Shown here piece after piece: positions 1-8,343 of a stretch of DNA of 64,000 bases. The DNA is from Candidatus Heimdallarchaeota archaeon (GTDB taxonomy: Archaea > Asgardarchaeota > Heimdallarchaeia > Heimdallarchaeales > Heimdallarchaeaceae): positions 168,210 to 232,209 of the forward strand of contig JAUVXV010000004.1 in NCBI GenBank assembly GCA_030603365.1, in the 5' to 3' direction. Position 1 is the first letter of the stretch, and each line of letters opens with the position of its first letter. Position numbers and translations under genes: made by a program. The notes under the pieces are model-generated. The model searched no databases, had not been told where the DNA came from, and saw nothing but the letters and a program-made list of their open reading frames with translations.

Positions 1-393
1 CTAAAAAAACTCAAAATTGATGTACCAATTATAAGCATCGCTAAGAAGAAAGAGGAAATCTATACTAAATGGTCAGATGACCCCCTAAGTATTGAAAAAG
101 ATTCTAGTGTGCAACGTTTAGTTCAATATGTGCGAGATGAATCACACCGTTTTGCAATTAATTACCATAAGACATTGAGATTAAAATCAGTTAAAGATTC
201 TGCCTTAGAAAAAATAAAGGGAATAGGGAAAGCTAAGGTTTCAATGCTTTTTCAAGAATACAAAAATCTACAAAATATATCTAATGCAACAAAAGAGGAA
301 ATTATGAAGAAAATAGGTGTAAACGAGGAGATAGCAAAACAGGTCTTATCCATGACTCAAAAAATTCTGAAAAAGAGCCCATACGATGATTAA
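1..393 (+). CDS. uvrC: UvrABC excinuclease subunit C, C-terminal part (5' truncated)
   Basis: This is the C-terminal 130 residues of UvrC, the subunit that makes the incisions in bacterial-type nucleotide excision repair. The frame is open from base 1, so the gene begins outside the window. A segment reading DESHRFAINYHKTLR matches the end of the conserved UvrC endonuclease domain. It is followed by a tandem helix-hairpin-helix region (KIKGIGKAKVSMLF, then KKIGVNEEIAKQVL), the DNA-binding end of the family. Archaea that carry UvrABC are thought to have acquired it from bacteria. The gene ends at TAA and is followed by a promoter for the next gene, so it is probably the last gene of its unit. 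Confidence 0.9.
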   Translation, partial: LKKLKIDVPIISIAKKKEEIYTKWSDDPLSIEKDSSVQRLVQYVRDESHRFAINYHKTLRLKSVKDSALEKIKGIGKAKVSMLFQEYKNLQNISNATKEEIMKKIGVNEEIAKQVLSMTQKILKKSPYDD

Positions 394-479
394 TATCAAT
401 AATCTATAACTCCTCTAGAAAGCTCTTTAGCCTTTCAAAATCCAGTTCTATGGAAGAGTATAATAGTAATAAGGAATAG

Positions 480-530
480 TATATAAAGGAAAATAACCCT
501 TAATTGTAATAGTTAAGTTTTTTCTTAACT
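480..530 (+). promoter_or_regulatory. TATA-like box and leader hairpin before the secreted-protein gene
   Basis: A TATATAAA box lies at 480-487. A perfect 7-bp inverted repeat follows (AGTTAAG at 511-517, CTTAACT at 524-530) with a six-T loop. Transcription starting about 25 bases after the box would put this hairpin at the very 5' end of the message, just before the GGTGA site and ATG at 541. The box and the repeat are seen directly; the function is inferred. Confidence 0.45.
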
Positions 531-540
531 CGGTGATTAA

Positions 541-1398
541 ATGAAAAGAAAAGAAATAATTACAAGCGGGGTTCTAATTCTTATATTCTCATTAACCTTT
601 GTGTCTCCTGCGAATGCAGCGACAAATTGGGGATTTGAGATAGACGAAAACTATGTTTATGAACTAAATAAACTGACGGTCTTTGAAACACCTCTTGCTT
701 TTGAATTCAAAGATGAAGCAAGATTACGAATTGTTTTCAATGATTTCAATGATACTGGTTATTCTTATACTGTATACAATGAAACACATTTGTTAGCAGA
801 AACATCTACAGTTTTCTTACCAACAGAGGTAGAAAGTGAAACACTTGTTCTGCCACAAGGGTTACCAATTGCACTCCCATTAGCAATAGGAGAAATATCT
901 GATTATATGGAATACTTTGGACTTATTATTAATCAAACAGTATCCATGATAGTTTTAGATGATTTCGTAGAAAATATAACAGACTATATGGATTTAACAT
1001 ATTTGAATGTCTATTCAGTATATGATACAAATTTTCTAAGTGCAAATCTCGATTTGTTTGCACCAACAGTTAATGCTTCGATTCTTACTGAACTTCTCGG
1101 AGAAATGGACTCAGGAGCTATACCAATTTCAATTCCTACTAATATTACTGATTTCAAGCTAAATGCTACATTAGCTTTTGATGCTACAACAGGTTTGTTT
1201 GATCATTTAACAATCAAAATACGATCTATATCAACAGACGAGTTTAACTATGTAGATAATTTTAACGCTGATGTAGAATATGAGTTGTATAAACCTGAAG
1301 AAACTGAACCTACTACAACAGTATCTTATGCTTGGATAGTTCCAATAGCAGTGGTTGTAATATTTGCAAGCAGTTTATTTACAAGAAAGAGGAAATAA
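541..1398 (+). CDS. Secreted, membrane-anchored surface protein, unknown function
   Basis: This 285-residue protein has a cleavable-looking signal peptide (residues 1-27, ending near PANAA) and a long beta-rich extracellular region with several N-glycosylation sequons. Near the C-terminus there is a Thr-rich spacer (EPTTT), one hydrophobic segment and a basic tail ending RKRK. That spacer-helix-basic-tail order resembles archaeosortase substrates, but no PGF-type motif is visible, so plain membrane anchoring is equally likely. It is preceded by a TATA box and a GGTGA ribosome site and followed by a T-rich tract, so it is probably transcribed alone. I do not recognise a named family. Confidence 0.75.
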   Translation: MKRKEIITSGVLILIFSLTFVSPANAATNWGFEIDENYVYELNKLTVFETPLAFEFKDEARLRIVFNDFNDTGYSYTVYNETHLLAETSTVFLPTEVESETLVLPQGLPIALPLAIGEISDYMEYFGLIINQTVSMIVLDDFVENITDYMDLTYLNVYSVYDTNFLSANLDLFAPTVNASILTELLGEMDSGAIPISIPTNITDFKLNATLAFDATTGLFDHLTIKIRSISTDEFNYVDNFNADVEYELYKPEETEPTTTVSYAWIVPIAVVVIFASSLFTRKRK

Positions 1399-1408
1399 CC
1401 CTCTTATC

Positions 1409-1422
1409 TTTTTCTTTTTTTT
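1409..1422 (+). terminator. Oligo-T terminator tract
   Basis: A nearly continuous T run (TT TTTC TTTTTTTT) lies 10 bases after the stop of the secreted-protein gene. Archaeal factor-independent termination commonly uses such U-rich tracts, and FttA-dependent termination also favours them. Confidence 0.45.
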
Positions 1423-1456
1423 ACAAATCCTTTTTAATCCGATATACTAATCAAAA

Positions 1457-2581
1457 TTGAGTAAATTGAGTCTTAGACCTGAGGAGTATTTAATTCTGAA
1501 TCATATTTTTCAAGATCCTATTATTCCTTATAGTAGACTGGCTGAGAAAATTAAACTGTCGGCTCCTACTGTTAAAAAAAGGGTTGAAAATCTCCTCACA
1601 GAGTCTGTAATAAGAAAATTTCGTGCTGAATATCATCCTGAATCTTTAGGTCTTGAAAGTCATATTTTTCTTTTAAAAATCAACTCCATTGATAAATACA
1701 AAATTGTTGAACGAATAATTGATTATCATCCTTATCTCGTGGTTAGACAGAGATGTTACGGTGGAATAACAGGAATTTTTCTTAAAGTACATGTCCCTAT
1801 TGGATCTATTGATAATTTTTGCACATTTTTAGGTCATTTAAAAGATAGTGATCTAGTTGAAGAAATCGTTCATTCTACGACTATTGGACCAGGAATTAAG
1901 ACAAGGATAGATCTAACTTTCTGGGATCCTAATCAAAATGTATGGTCTTTCAAGTGGGATATGTGGAAGAAAAACATAGATGTTGTTGATTATGTTCCTC
2001 AATTTGACTATTTTCAGAAAATCTCTCGAGAAAAATCAAAAAATGTTTTACAACAACTGACTTATTTAGATTTTCAGATTTTGAAAGAATTAGTACATAA
2101 TCCTATTCAGAAATATGCACTATTATCTAAGCAGTTAGGAATACCTCAATATACGTTATCGAGAAGAAAGAAATTTCTAAGTAAATTTGTAATAAGAAAT
2201 TATCTGGTAGAGTTTAATCGCTCTTTTTTTGGTCTTGAGGATGAGCTGGTTTTCAAAGCTATTTGTGGGCAAAGAGCAATGTCCAAAATCATCTATCTTA
2301 TCAGAGAGCTAACACTTCCTTTCGAATCAGATTTTCGTGAAACTGATAAGGGATTTCTTTGGAAAATCCTTTTACCTCCAAAAGATAAATTAGAGTTATT
2401 TAACATACTTTGGTCTTTATTTCCTGATCTTCAGATTATGATGTTAGACCCTCATACAACGGTGACTAAGGCATTTAATCCAGATAATTATTCTTTTATC
2501 AATCACTCTTGGAAGGATACACAGGATTTTATGATAGATCAAATATTGGAAAAAGCAAGAGGAGAGCTTTTGCTTGCCTGA
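1457..2581 (+). CDS. Tandem Lrp/AsnC-like winged-helix transcription regulator
   Basis: This 374-residue protein contains two copies of an Lrp/AsnC-like unit. In the first half a winged helix-turn-helix (residues about 5-55, with KIKLSAPTVKKRVENL as the recognition region) is followed by an alpha/beta RAM-like segment. The second HTH is near residues 200-250 (LSKQLGIPQYTLSRRKKFL), again followed by a ligand-domain-like segment. The start is TTG at 1457 and no ATG lies near it. A T-rich promoter-like stretch about 20-25 bases upstream suggests a leaderless or short-leader message. It faces the ABC permease gene convergently, so control of that operon is possible but not shown. The ligand is unknown. 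Confidence 0.7.
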   Translation: MSKLSLRPEEYLILNHIFQDPIIPYSRLAEKIKLSAPTVKKRVENLLTESVIRKFRAEYHPESLGLESHIFLLKINSIDKYKIVERIIDYHPYLVVRQRCYGGITGIFLKVHVPIGSIDNFCTFLGHLKDSDLVEEIVHSTTIGPGIKTRIDLTFWDPNQNVWSFKWDMWKKNIDVVDYVPQFDYFQKISREKSKNVLQQLTYLDFQILKELVHNPIQKYALLSKQLGIPQYTLSRRKKFLSKFVIRNYLVEFNRSFFGLEDELVFKAICGQRAMSKIIYLIRELTLPFESDFRETDKGFLWKILLPPKDKLELFNILWSLFPDLQIMMLDPHTTVTKAFNPDNYSFINHSWKDTQDFMIDQILEKARGELLLA

Positions 2582-2603
2582 TAATGAAATTGTTTATTTC
2601 ACT

Positions 2604-5513
2604 TCAGACTATTGCTCGTAACTCTTGAACAATTTCATATTTCATTTGTTTTCTTATAATTGGTATCATTCCAAGTAAAGCTGCAAGACATAGTGACGCA
2701 AGGATGATAAAAAGCGCCACAACATCGATGTGGATATTCAATATTATAACCTCTTTTGCAATTAATAAAGGCTTTACAAAAAGCAGAGAAAATGCTGTAG
2801 CTGCTATACCTAATGGTACTCCTATTAAAACGGTAATTAATATAAAAGTCGATACCTCACTAATAAGTAGCCCTCTCACTTTCGTTTGATTTCCACCTAG
2901 TGCAAGTAAAACTGCATTTTCTCTTCTTCTTTGTTCTAATATGAAATCAGTTGAGATAAGAATGTAAATAATTCCAACTACATTGAGTATAATTGCCCCA
3001 ACAAGAAGGATAATTGTTACTGGGGGGATATATTTATCGATGAAATAACCAATATAATCGGGATTAATCTCTTCAGGGTTGACAGTTAAAAGCGGAAATA
3101 AACTCTCTATTTCTTGTTTGATTTGATTAGGATCAGCTCCTTCCTCTATTGAAGCTAAAAGAAGAGATCCGTTATGTGCATCCAATTCATCAGTAAGTAC
3201 GTCTTTATTCAAAAGAACCCAATCATCAGTATCTCTATTCATCTTGGGATCATAACCATGTGCAACACCCAAACCTGGAGCCGATTGAATAACTCCTGTG
3301 ATAGTTAAACTCTGTATTTGTCCAGATCCAGTAAAACCCGAAACTTCGATTTCTTCACCTATAATAAAATCTAGCCTGTTAATCAAATAACTACTAATTA
3401 TAACTCCTTTCGCAGTGTCATTGAGTGTCAGAAGACCTTCTGCTGGGGTCATATTGATAAAACTCGAATCCGTCCACCTCCCAATTTCTAAAAATTTATC
3501 GGGATCAACACCAAAAACTTCAATTTGTAGTTGAGTTCCCCACAATGCTCTTATTGTTCGAAAACCTGTAATTTCTTTAATACCCTCAATTTGCCCAAGT
3601 GTTTCTTCCATTTCAGAAATGTTTACCGGTATAAGAGAATCAATTCGAATGTCTGCCCCCATTCTATACAAATCTTCAATATCATTGTTGTGGATAACAG
3701 AAGATCTCATGGTTACTAACATAGTAAGAAGGCTTACGGTTAATACTAAGAAGAATGTAAGATCTGTAAGATTTTTAGTGTGACGTTTAAGGTTTTTAAG
3801 AATCAAGAATGAATTTTTCTTGAATATAACTTTATAGACCTTTCCAAGTTTCTTGATTAATTTATTTATTCCTTTTGAAATGAAATAACAGATGAAGAAT
3901 AGTAGACAAATGAATACTAGTAGAGCTTGAATACTAACCGAAACCATACTAAAACCAAAACTGGAAACTCCTCCTACTTGTTTGAAATATTCAATCAATA
4001 GGAAAATGAAACCCGCTAAGATTAGTACAAATGAACCAACTGTAACACTTGTTTTGATTATTTTCTGACCTCTCTTAGTCATTATCTGTGATTCGTGAAT
4101 ATCCTTCCTAACAAAATTTATGACATTAAAAAGCGTTATACTCAGATATATTCCCAGAACTAGGACCGTAAAAATCTCTATTTCATAAGGAGATATCTCT
4201 AAATAACTGAAATATCTATTGAATAATTCTTTACTAAAGAATCCATCATGACCAAAAGATGGAATTAAAGCTGACAATAAGATACCTATTCCAATACTCA
4301 AAATTAAAGAAATGCTACTAATCAGAACGAATTCTCCAAAAAACATTCCTATAATTTGGCCACTTACTGCACCTTTGGATCTTAAAAATGCAATTTCCTC
4401 TTTTCTTTTTTTAACAGTCATTTGTGTTGATAAGATTGTAAGTATTATTGCTATTGCAATTGTAGGTACAAATACGACAGTTGACCCAAAACTTCTGGTA
4501 TATTCATCTGCCATTGCTTGAATTTCCTGAGAAAGAATAAAGGCGAATGCATGCCAATATCTAAATTCTATTCTTTCTTTTAGCGCATACATGGTATCGG
4601 GCATATTAGATATTCCATTCTTCCTTAATTCTTGTCCATTTGCTTTAACAAGCAATTTGGGGAGCATTCTATTAGCATCCATAATGCTAAGATCCTCTGT
4701 TTGTAAATCTTCTATTGGAAAGAAAATTGAATCTAGAAGAACTCCTCCAGTATTTCCAAACCCTCCAAGCATTCTAGCGATAACGGTATTCTTGCCAACA
4801 TAGGTGTAAATCCCAGAAATAGTATAATTTTCAAATATGGTTTCACTGATATCGTAGGACTGCATGGTCGTTTCCTCACGATCTGTATAGGGGATGTATC
4901 TAGTAATTGCAACACTAATTTCATCTCCAGGGGATATAGTTTTATTATAAACAACTTCAAGCTGTTTTGCTTGGAAATAACTTATCATTAGCTCTCCTTG
5001 ATTTAATGATGCTTGACCATCAACCTCTAAATTCAGCTTAATTCTTTCCATTGCTGCAGAAGATACAATGTGTGCTGCCGATATTGATAACGGATTGTTC
5101 ATGTCATCTTGTTGATCCTCTGGAAACCACGTGTAATTATCCGCCTTATCTTCAAAATTAAATAGTGCAACAGAAGGATAATACCAATGCACATAGTCTA
5201 CGAGGGGATCATCAAGCACATATGTAAAAATTGGTTGCATCACACTGGGGAGGAAAGTTGAAACATACATCTCATAATCTAATGTCTGTAAATAATCATC
5301 TGCGATGATTTTTTGTGATGTGCTCGACCATATTGATGCAGTAAAAAGAACTGACATTGAAAAAACTAAACCTAAAATGATTATAGTGATACTTCTTCTC
5401 CGATTTGTAATGTTCTTCCAGATTAATTTGATATTAAAGTAGAAAGAAGCAACTGCTTTTTGATATCTGGTAGTTTCTTCTTCCTCACTAACGTAGTTAT
5501 CTAGTTCATTCAC
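2604..5513 (-). CDS. MacB/FtsX-family ABC transporter permease
   Basis: This large (about 970 residue) permease belongs to the MacB/LolC/FtsX family, whose members use mechanotransmission across the membrane rather than classic channel transport. It has one N-terminal membrane helix, a big extracytoplasmic domain, a helix cluster in the middle, a second extracytoplasmic domain and C-terminal helices. Two FtsX cores are therefore fused in one chain. I placed the start at GTG 5513 because a strong GGAGGTGA site sits just upstream; a longer reading would run 50 bases into the ATPase gene. It overlaps the ATPase gene by 8 bases, so the two are translationally coupled. The substrate is unknown; lipid or lipoprotein handling and peptide export are the usual roles. 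Confidence 0.85.
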   Translation of the reverse strand: MNELDNYVSEEEETTRYQKAVASFYFNIKLIWKNITNRRRSITIIILGLVFSMSVLFTASIWSSTSQKIIADDYLQTLDYEMYVSTFLPSVMQPIFTYVLDDPLVDYVHWYYPSVALFNFEDKADNYTWFPEDQQDDMNNPLSISAAHIVSSAAMERIKLNLEVDGQASLNQGELMISYFQAKQLEVVYNKTISPGDEISVAITRYIPYTDREETTMQSYDISETIFENYTISGIYTYVGKNTVIARMLGGFGNTGGVLLDSIFFPIEDLQTEDLSIMDANRMLPKLLVKANGQELRKNGISNMPDTMYALKERIEFRYWHAFAFILSQEIQAMADEYTRSFGSTVVFVPTIAIAIILTILSTQMTVKKRKEEIAFLRSKGAVSGQIIGMFFGEFVLISSISLILSIGIGILLSALIPSFGHDGFFSKELFNRYFSYLEISPYEIEIFTVLVLGIYLSITLFNVINFVRKDIHESQIMTKRGQKIIKTSVTVGSFVLILAGFIFLLIEYFKQVGGVSSFGFSMVSVSIQALLVFICLLFFICYFISKGINKLIKKLGKVYKVIFKKNSFLILKNLKRHTKNLTDLTFFLVLTVSLLTMLVTMRSSVIHNNDIEDLYRMGADIRIDSLIPVNISEMEETLGQIEGIKEITGFRTIRALWGTQLQIEVFGVDPDKFLEIGRWTDSSFINMTPAEGLLTLNDTAKGVIISSYLINRLDFIIGEEIEVSGFTGSGQIQSLTITGVIQSAPGLGVAHGYDPKMNRDTDDWVLLNKDVLTDELDAHNGSLLLASIEEGADPNQIKQEIESLFPLLTVNPEEINPDYIGYFIDKYIPPVTIILLVGAIILNVVGIIYILISTDFILEQRRRENAVLLALGGNQTKVRGLLISEVSTFILITVLIGVPLGIAATAFSLLFVKPLLIAKEVIILNIHIDVVALFIILASLCLAALLGMIPIIRKQMKYEIVQELRAIV

Positions 5514-6261
5514 CAGATTCACCTCCAACAAGAAATTGAAAACTTTCTTTATCATAACCTACTTCAGGAAACTCCTTTTGAGTATATTTCTTAATTTTAC
5601 CCTTTTGCAATACAATGATCTTATCTGCTACCTTTGTGAGATAAGGATCATGAGATGTATAAATCATTGACATCTTATTCTTCTGAACTAACTTGAGTAA
5701 TAACTCCATAATATCATCACCTGTCTTTGTGTCCAGTGTTCCGGTTGGTTCATCTGCTATTAATATAGAGGGTGAATTAGCTATTGCTCTTGCAACACAT
5801 ACTCGCTGCTTTTCTCCTGAACTTAGCTCTTGTGGTAAATTTAATGCTTTCCTTCCTAAACCTACACTATGCAAAAGATCAACTGCATATTCTTTAGCAA
5901 AATCTTCAGTTTCTCCCCTAAGAATTAAGGGTATCATAATATTTTCAAGAGCTGTTAAATGTTCTAACAAATAGAAATCTTGGAAAATAAAACCTATTTC
6001 ATTTAATCTATACTCTGATAAGTGATTCAATGTCCAAGAATGAATTTCATTTTCGTCATAGAGTATTTTACCAGCTGTAGGTTTATCTATACCAGCGAGT
6101 AGATTAAGAGTGGTTGTTTTTCCTGATCCTGAGGTTCCCAATAGACAAACAATCTCTCCTCTACCTATTTTAAAATTTATTCCACTTAAAACCACTAATT
6201 CTTCTGCTTTTGAAGAATATGTTTTAATTAGATTTTTAACACTAATATATGAATCATCCAT
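5506..6261 (-). CDS. LolD/MacB-type ABC transporter ATPase
   Basis: This is a 251-residue nucleotide-binding subunit that powers the adjacent FtsX-type permease. The Walker A motif GTSGSGKT is at residues 42-49, the ABC signature LSSGE at 145-149, and Walker B ILIADE at 165-170 followed by the PTG typical of the LolD/MacB/FtsE group. A Q-loop (FIFQDFYLLEH) is also visible. It is the first gene of a two-gene operon and its stop overlaps the permease start. Length is normal for the family. Confidence 0.92.
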   Translation of the reverse strand: MDDSYISVKNLIKTYSSKAEELVVLSGINFKIGRGEIVCLLGTSGSGKTTTLNLLAGIDKPTAGKILYDENEIHSWTLNHLSEYRLNEIGFIFQDFYLLEHLTALENIMIPLILRGETEDFAKEYAVDLLHSVGLGRKALNLPQELSSGEKQRVCVARAIANSPSILIADEPTGTLDTKTGDDIMELLLKLVQKNKMSMIYTSHDPYLTKVADKIIVLQKGKIKKYTQKEFPEVGYDKESFQFLVGGESGE

Positions 6262-6322
6262 GGGAGTAATCGAATGTTATCCCAAACACTTAAATGATTT
6301 TGCTTTTCTCATTCAAAATTTT

Positions 6323-6496
6323 TTATACGGCACTTGTTATTATATACCATAAGACTACAACTATCAAAACAAACGCAACAGCTATTATCATTTTATTCCA
6401 TTGTCGTCCTTCGTATTCTTCTTCTTCAGCGTCTTCTTCTCCATTTTCCTCAATAGAATCTTTTTCAACCACTTTTTGTTTTTTCTCTGTAGTCAT
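6323..6496 (-). CDS. Small tail-anchored membrane protein
   Basis: This 57-residue protein has a very acidic N-terminal half (runs such as EENGEEDAEEEEYEG) and a single hydrophobic helix at the extreme C-terminus, the topology of a tail-anchored protein. I chose the ATG at 6496 because the in-frame upstream extension looks non-coding. It lies between the ABC operon and a DUF151 gene on the same strand. A Sec61-beta/SecG-like role fits the size and topology, but I see no diagnostic motif and would not name it so. Confidence 0.5.
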   Translation of the reverse strand: MTTEKKQKVVEKDSIEENGEEDAEEEEYEGRQWNKMIIAVAFVLIVVVLWYIITSAV

Positions 6497-6597
6497 TGTT
6501 ATTACTCCATAACCAGAAATACTGTTTAAACTTAGGATTCTTACTTTACTTAAATATTTTATTAAACACAATGTTTGAAATTAATCTCTATTATGTT

Positions 6598-7065
6598 TCA
6601 TTCTGGTGGTTGAATCAGACTATCTGAGACAAAAATATCTACATTAGCAATTAATGCTAAAAGAGTTGCATGGCTTGGGATCATTTGAAAATGATGAATT
6701 TCTGAAAAACCTTCTAGTCTGATTTCTACTGATGCTTGATATGCATTTGAGTAAGGTACGATAGAATCTATAGTTATTTTCTCGACTATACAAATTTCTG
6801 GTACTAATTCACCTATTGTCAGTCGTGCATCAGTTCCTTCTATACCATTTAATCTTCTTGCAATATCCACTGCAATTGAGACAGGAATGCCTGTCATAAG
6901 GAAATTTTCCCCATTTTCAAGCTCAAAATTCAATAATGGTATTTCGGTAAATTGAGCATTGTTTATTTCCTCTTCTGTAGTAAAGATATCTGGGCTTGCT
7001 GTAAGAACATCAATTTTGATTACTTTGTGTAGTTCTTTAGCTTTTGAAGAGGATTTTTCTTCCAT
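6598..7065 (-). CDS. DUF151 / bifunctional nuclease-family protein
   Basis: This 155-residue protein has the BFN/DUF151 fold pattern. A central IPVSIAVDIARRLNG helix corresponds to the EA-A-A-I helix of the family. The C-terminal block IPSHATLLALIANVDIFVSD corresponds to the RPSDAIALA-PIFV signature, with the usual D replaced by H. Some members of this family have been described as nucleases, but most are uncharacterised. The gene starts at ATG 7065, alone on the minus strand, and is divergent from the ECF-like gene. Confidence 0.65.
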   Translation of the reverse strand: MEEKSSSKAKELHKVIKIDVLTASPDIFTTEEEINNAQFTEIPLLNFELENGENFLMTGIPVSIAVDIARRLNGIEGTDARLTIGELVPEICIVEKITIDSIVPYSNAYQASVEIRLEGFSEIHHFQMIPSHATLLALIANVDIFVSDSLIQPPE

Positions 7066-7214
7066 GAAGTGAATCCTTTTACAATATTGAAAAGTGTTGA
7101 GTTAGTCTCAACAGCTTGATGATAGAGCGAATGAAATATTCAGAAAGGAAAAACACTAATATCTTTTGAGTTTAAATCTATTAACAGTCTAACAAAAGGA
7201 ACAGACTTTGCTGG

Positions 7215-7874
7215 ATGTTCAAAATGAAAAACAAAATTAAGAAATGGGGTCAAACAAATAAAATCGAAACCATATTAAAAATGGCTATATCAGCTTCATT
7301 GGGTAGTTTAGGAATCGTTTTGTCCACAATCGTAGTCTTTATTCCAAATTTTGAACTTATATCAGTAACTATTTTCTTAGTATCAATATTATTCGGCGTC
7401 TACTATGGTCTGTTAACTGCTATTTCTGTTGCTTTGATGTATGAATTTGTTGTTACAGCTATATTTGGACCTGCTTCGTATCTTTTTGTCTTTAAGCTTG
7501 TAAGTTATATTATTTTAGCTCTCATAGCTGGATTGGCTAGAAAAGGTTTCCTTAAGCTTTCTTTCTGGGAATTAGGTATATTTGGTTCCCTTTTTGCTTT
7601 GTTTTATGATATCCTAATCACTTTAGGATTTCAAATAGCTGTTATACAGGAAAAAGTTGTTTTTAGTTACCTGTTACTACTTCTCGTGCAAGGCATTCTC
7701 TTTACAATAACTCATGTGTTTAGTAATTTTGTTTTATTTAGCTTGACAAAGACAATACTAAATTGGATAATGTCTGCTTTCCAAGTGAGAGGACTAAAAC
7801 AATTGATGTTGCCTTCTTTCAGTAAGAATGAGGAAGAAACTACTAGTTTGATCTCAAATGGGGATAAAATATGA
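7215..7874 (+). CDS. ECF transporter S-component-like membrane protein
   Basis: This 219-residue protein has six predicted membrane helices. The pattern (short basic N-terminus, GVYYGLLTAISVALMYEF loop, paired central helices) resembles substrate-capture S components of energy-coupling factor transporters such as the QueT/CbrT types. The gene overlaps the following DUF4430 gene by four bases (ATGA), an arrangement seen in bacterial corrinoid or vitamin uptake loci. No ECF ATPases or T component are present in this window, so a shared module encoded elsewhere would be needed. Substrate assignment to cobalamin is inference from the neighbour only. ATG 7224 is an alternative start. Confidence 0.6.
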   Translation: MFKMKNKIKKWGQTNKIETILKMAISASLGSLGIVLSTIVVFIPNFELISVTIFLVSILFGVYYGLLTAISVALMYEFVVTAIFGPASYLFVFKLVSYIILALIAGLARKGFLKLSFWELGIFGSLFALFYDILITLGFQIAVIQEKVVFSYLLLLLVQGILFTITHVFSNFVLFSLTKTILNWIMSAFQVRGLKQLMLPSFSKNEEETTSLISNGDKI

Positions 7875-8293
7875 AGCGTTCAAGAATCCTTTTTCTCACT
7901 GTTGCTGTTCTTTTAATCGTTCTTTTAAGTGTTGGATTATTTCTGTATATTCAAAATCGAATGGTGATTGAAAGTGACAAAGAAGTGGAAATTTTAGCTG
8001 TGATAAACTTTGGAACATTAAAAGCAACAGAAAATCTTGAAGAACATTACATCAATGTTACAGAAGGAAGTTCTGCACTGGAAGCTTTTTCTCTTGTTGC
8101 AGAATTAACAATTGTAAATTTTCCATTTGGAGCTTATATACAAGGAGTTGATGGCTATCTTGAGGAAGGAGCTGATTTTTGGTTTTTCTATTATTATGAT
8201 AATGGCCTAGAAGAATGGGTTTATTCCTCTGTGGGTGTTAGCCACTATTATTTACATGAAGGAGACAGAATTAAATTACAATACAGTGGATAA
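7871..8293 (+). CDS. DUF4430 (transcobalamin-like) membrane-anchored protein
   Basis: This 140-residue protein has an N-terminal hydrophobic anchor (residues 7-27) and an extracytoplasmic domain. The conserved DUF4430 features are TEGSSALEAFSLVAELT, a central FGAYIQGVDGY, then WFFYYYDNG and a final GDRIKLQY strand. The family is related to the C-terminal domain of transcobalamin and intrinsic factor. It is translationally coupled to the upstream ECF S-like gene, supporting a role as the surface ligand-binding partner of that transporter. Confidence 0.7.
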   Translation: MKRSRILFLTVAVLLIVLLSVGLFLYIQNRMVIESDKEVEILAVINFGTLKATENLEEHYINVTEGSSALEAFSLVAELTIVNFPFGAYIQGVDGYLEEGADFWFFYYYDNGLEEWVYSSVGVSHYYLHEGDRIKLQYSG

Positions 8294-8343
8294 CGAAATA
8301 ATAGAAATAATACTTATGAAAAACACATTAATGGAGTTTAATA

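Noticed and set aside
3531..4803. Plus-strand open frames inside the ABC permease gene.
   Set aside because: They are antisense shadows of a clearly coding minus-strand gene and have no ribosome sites or family resemblance.
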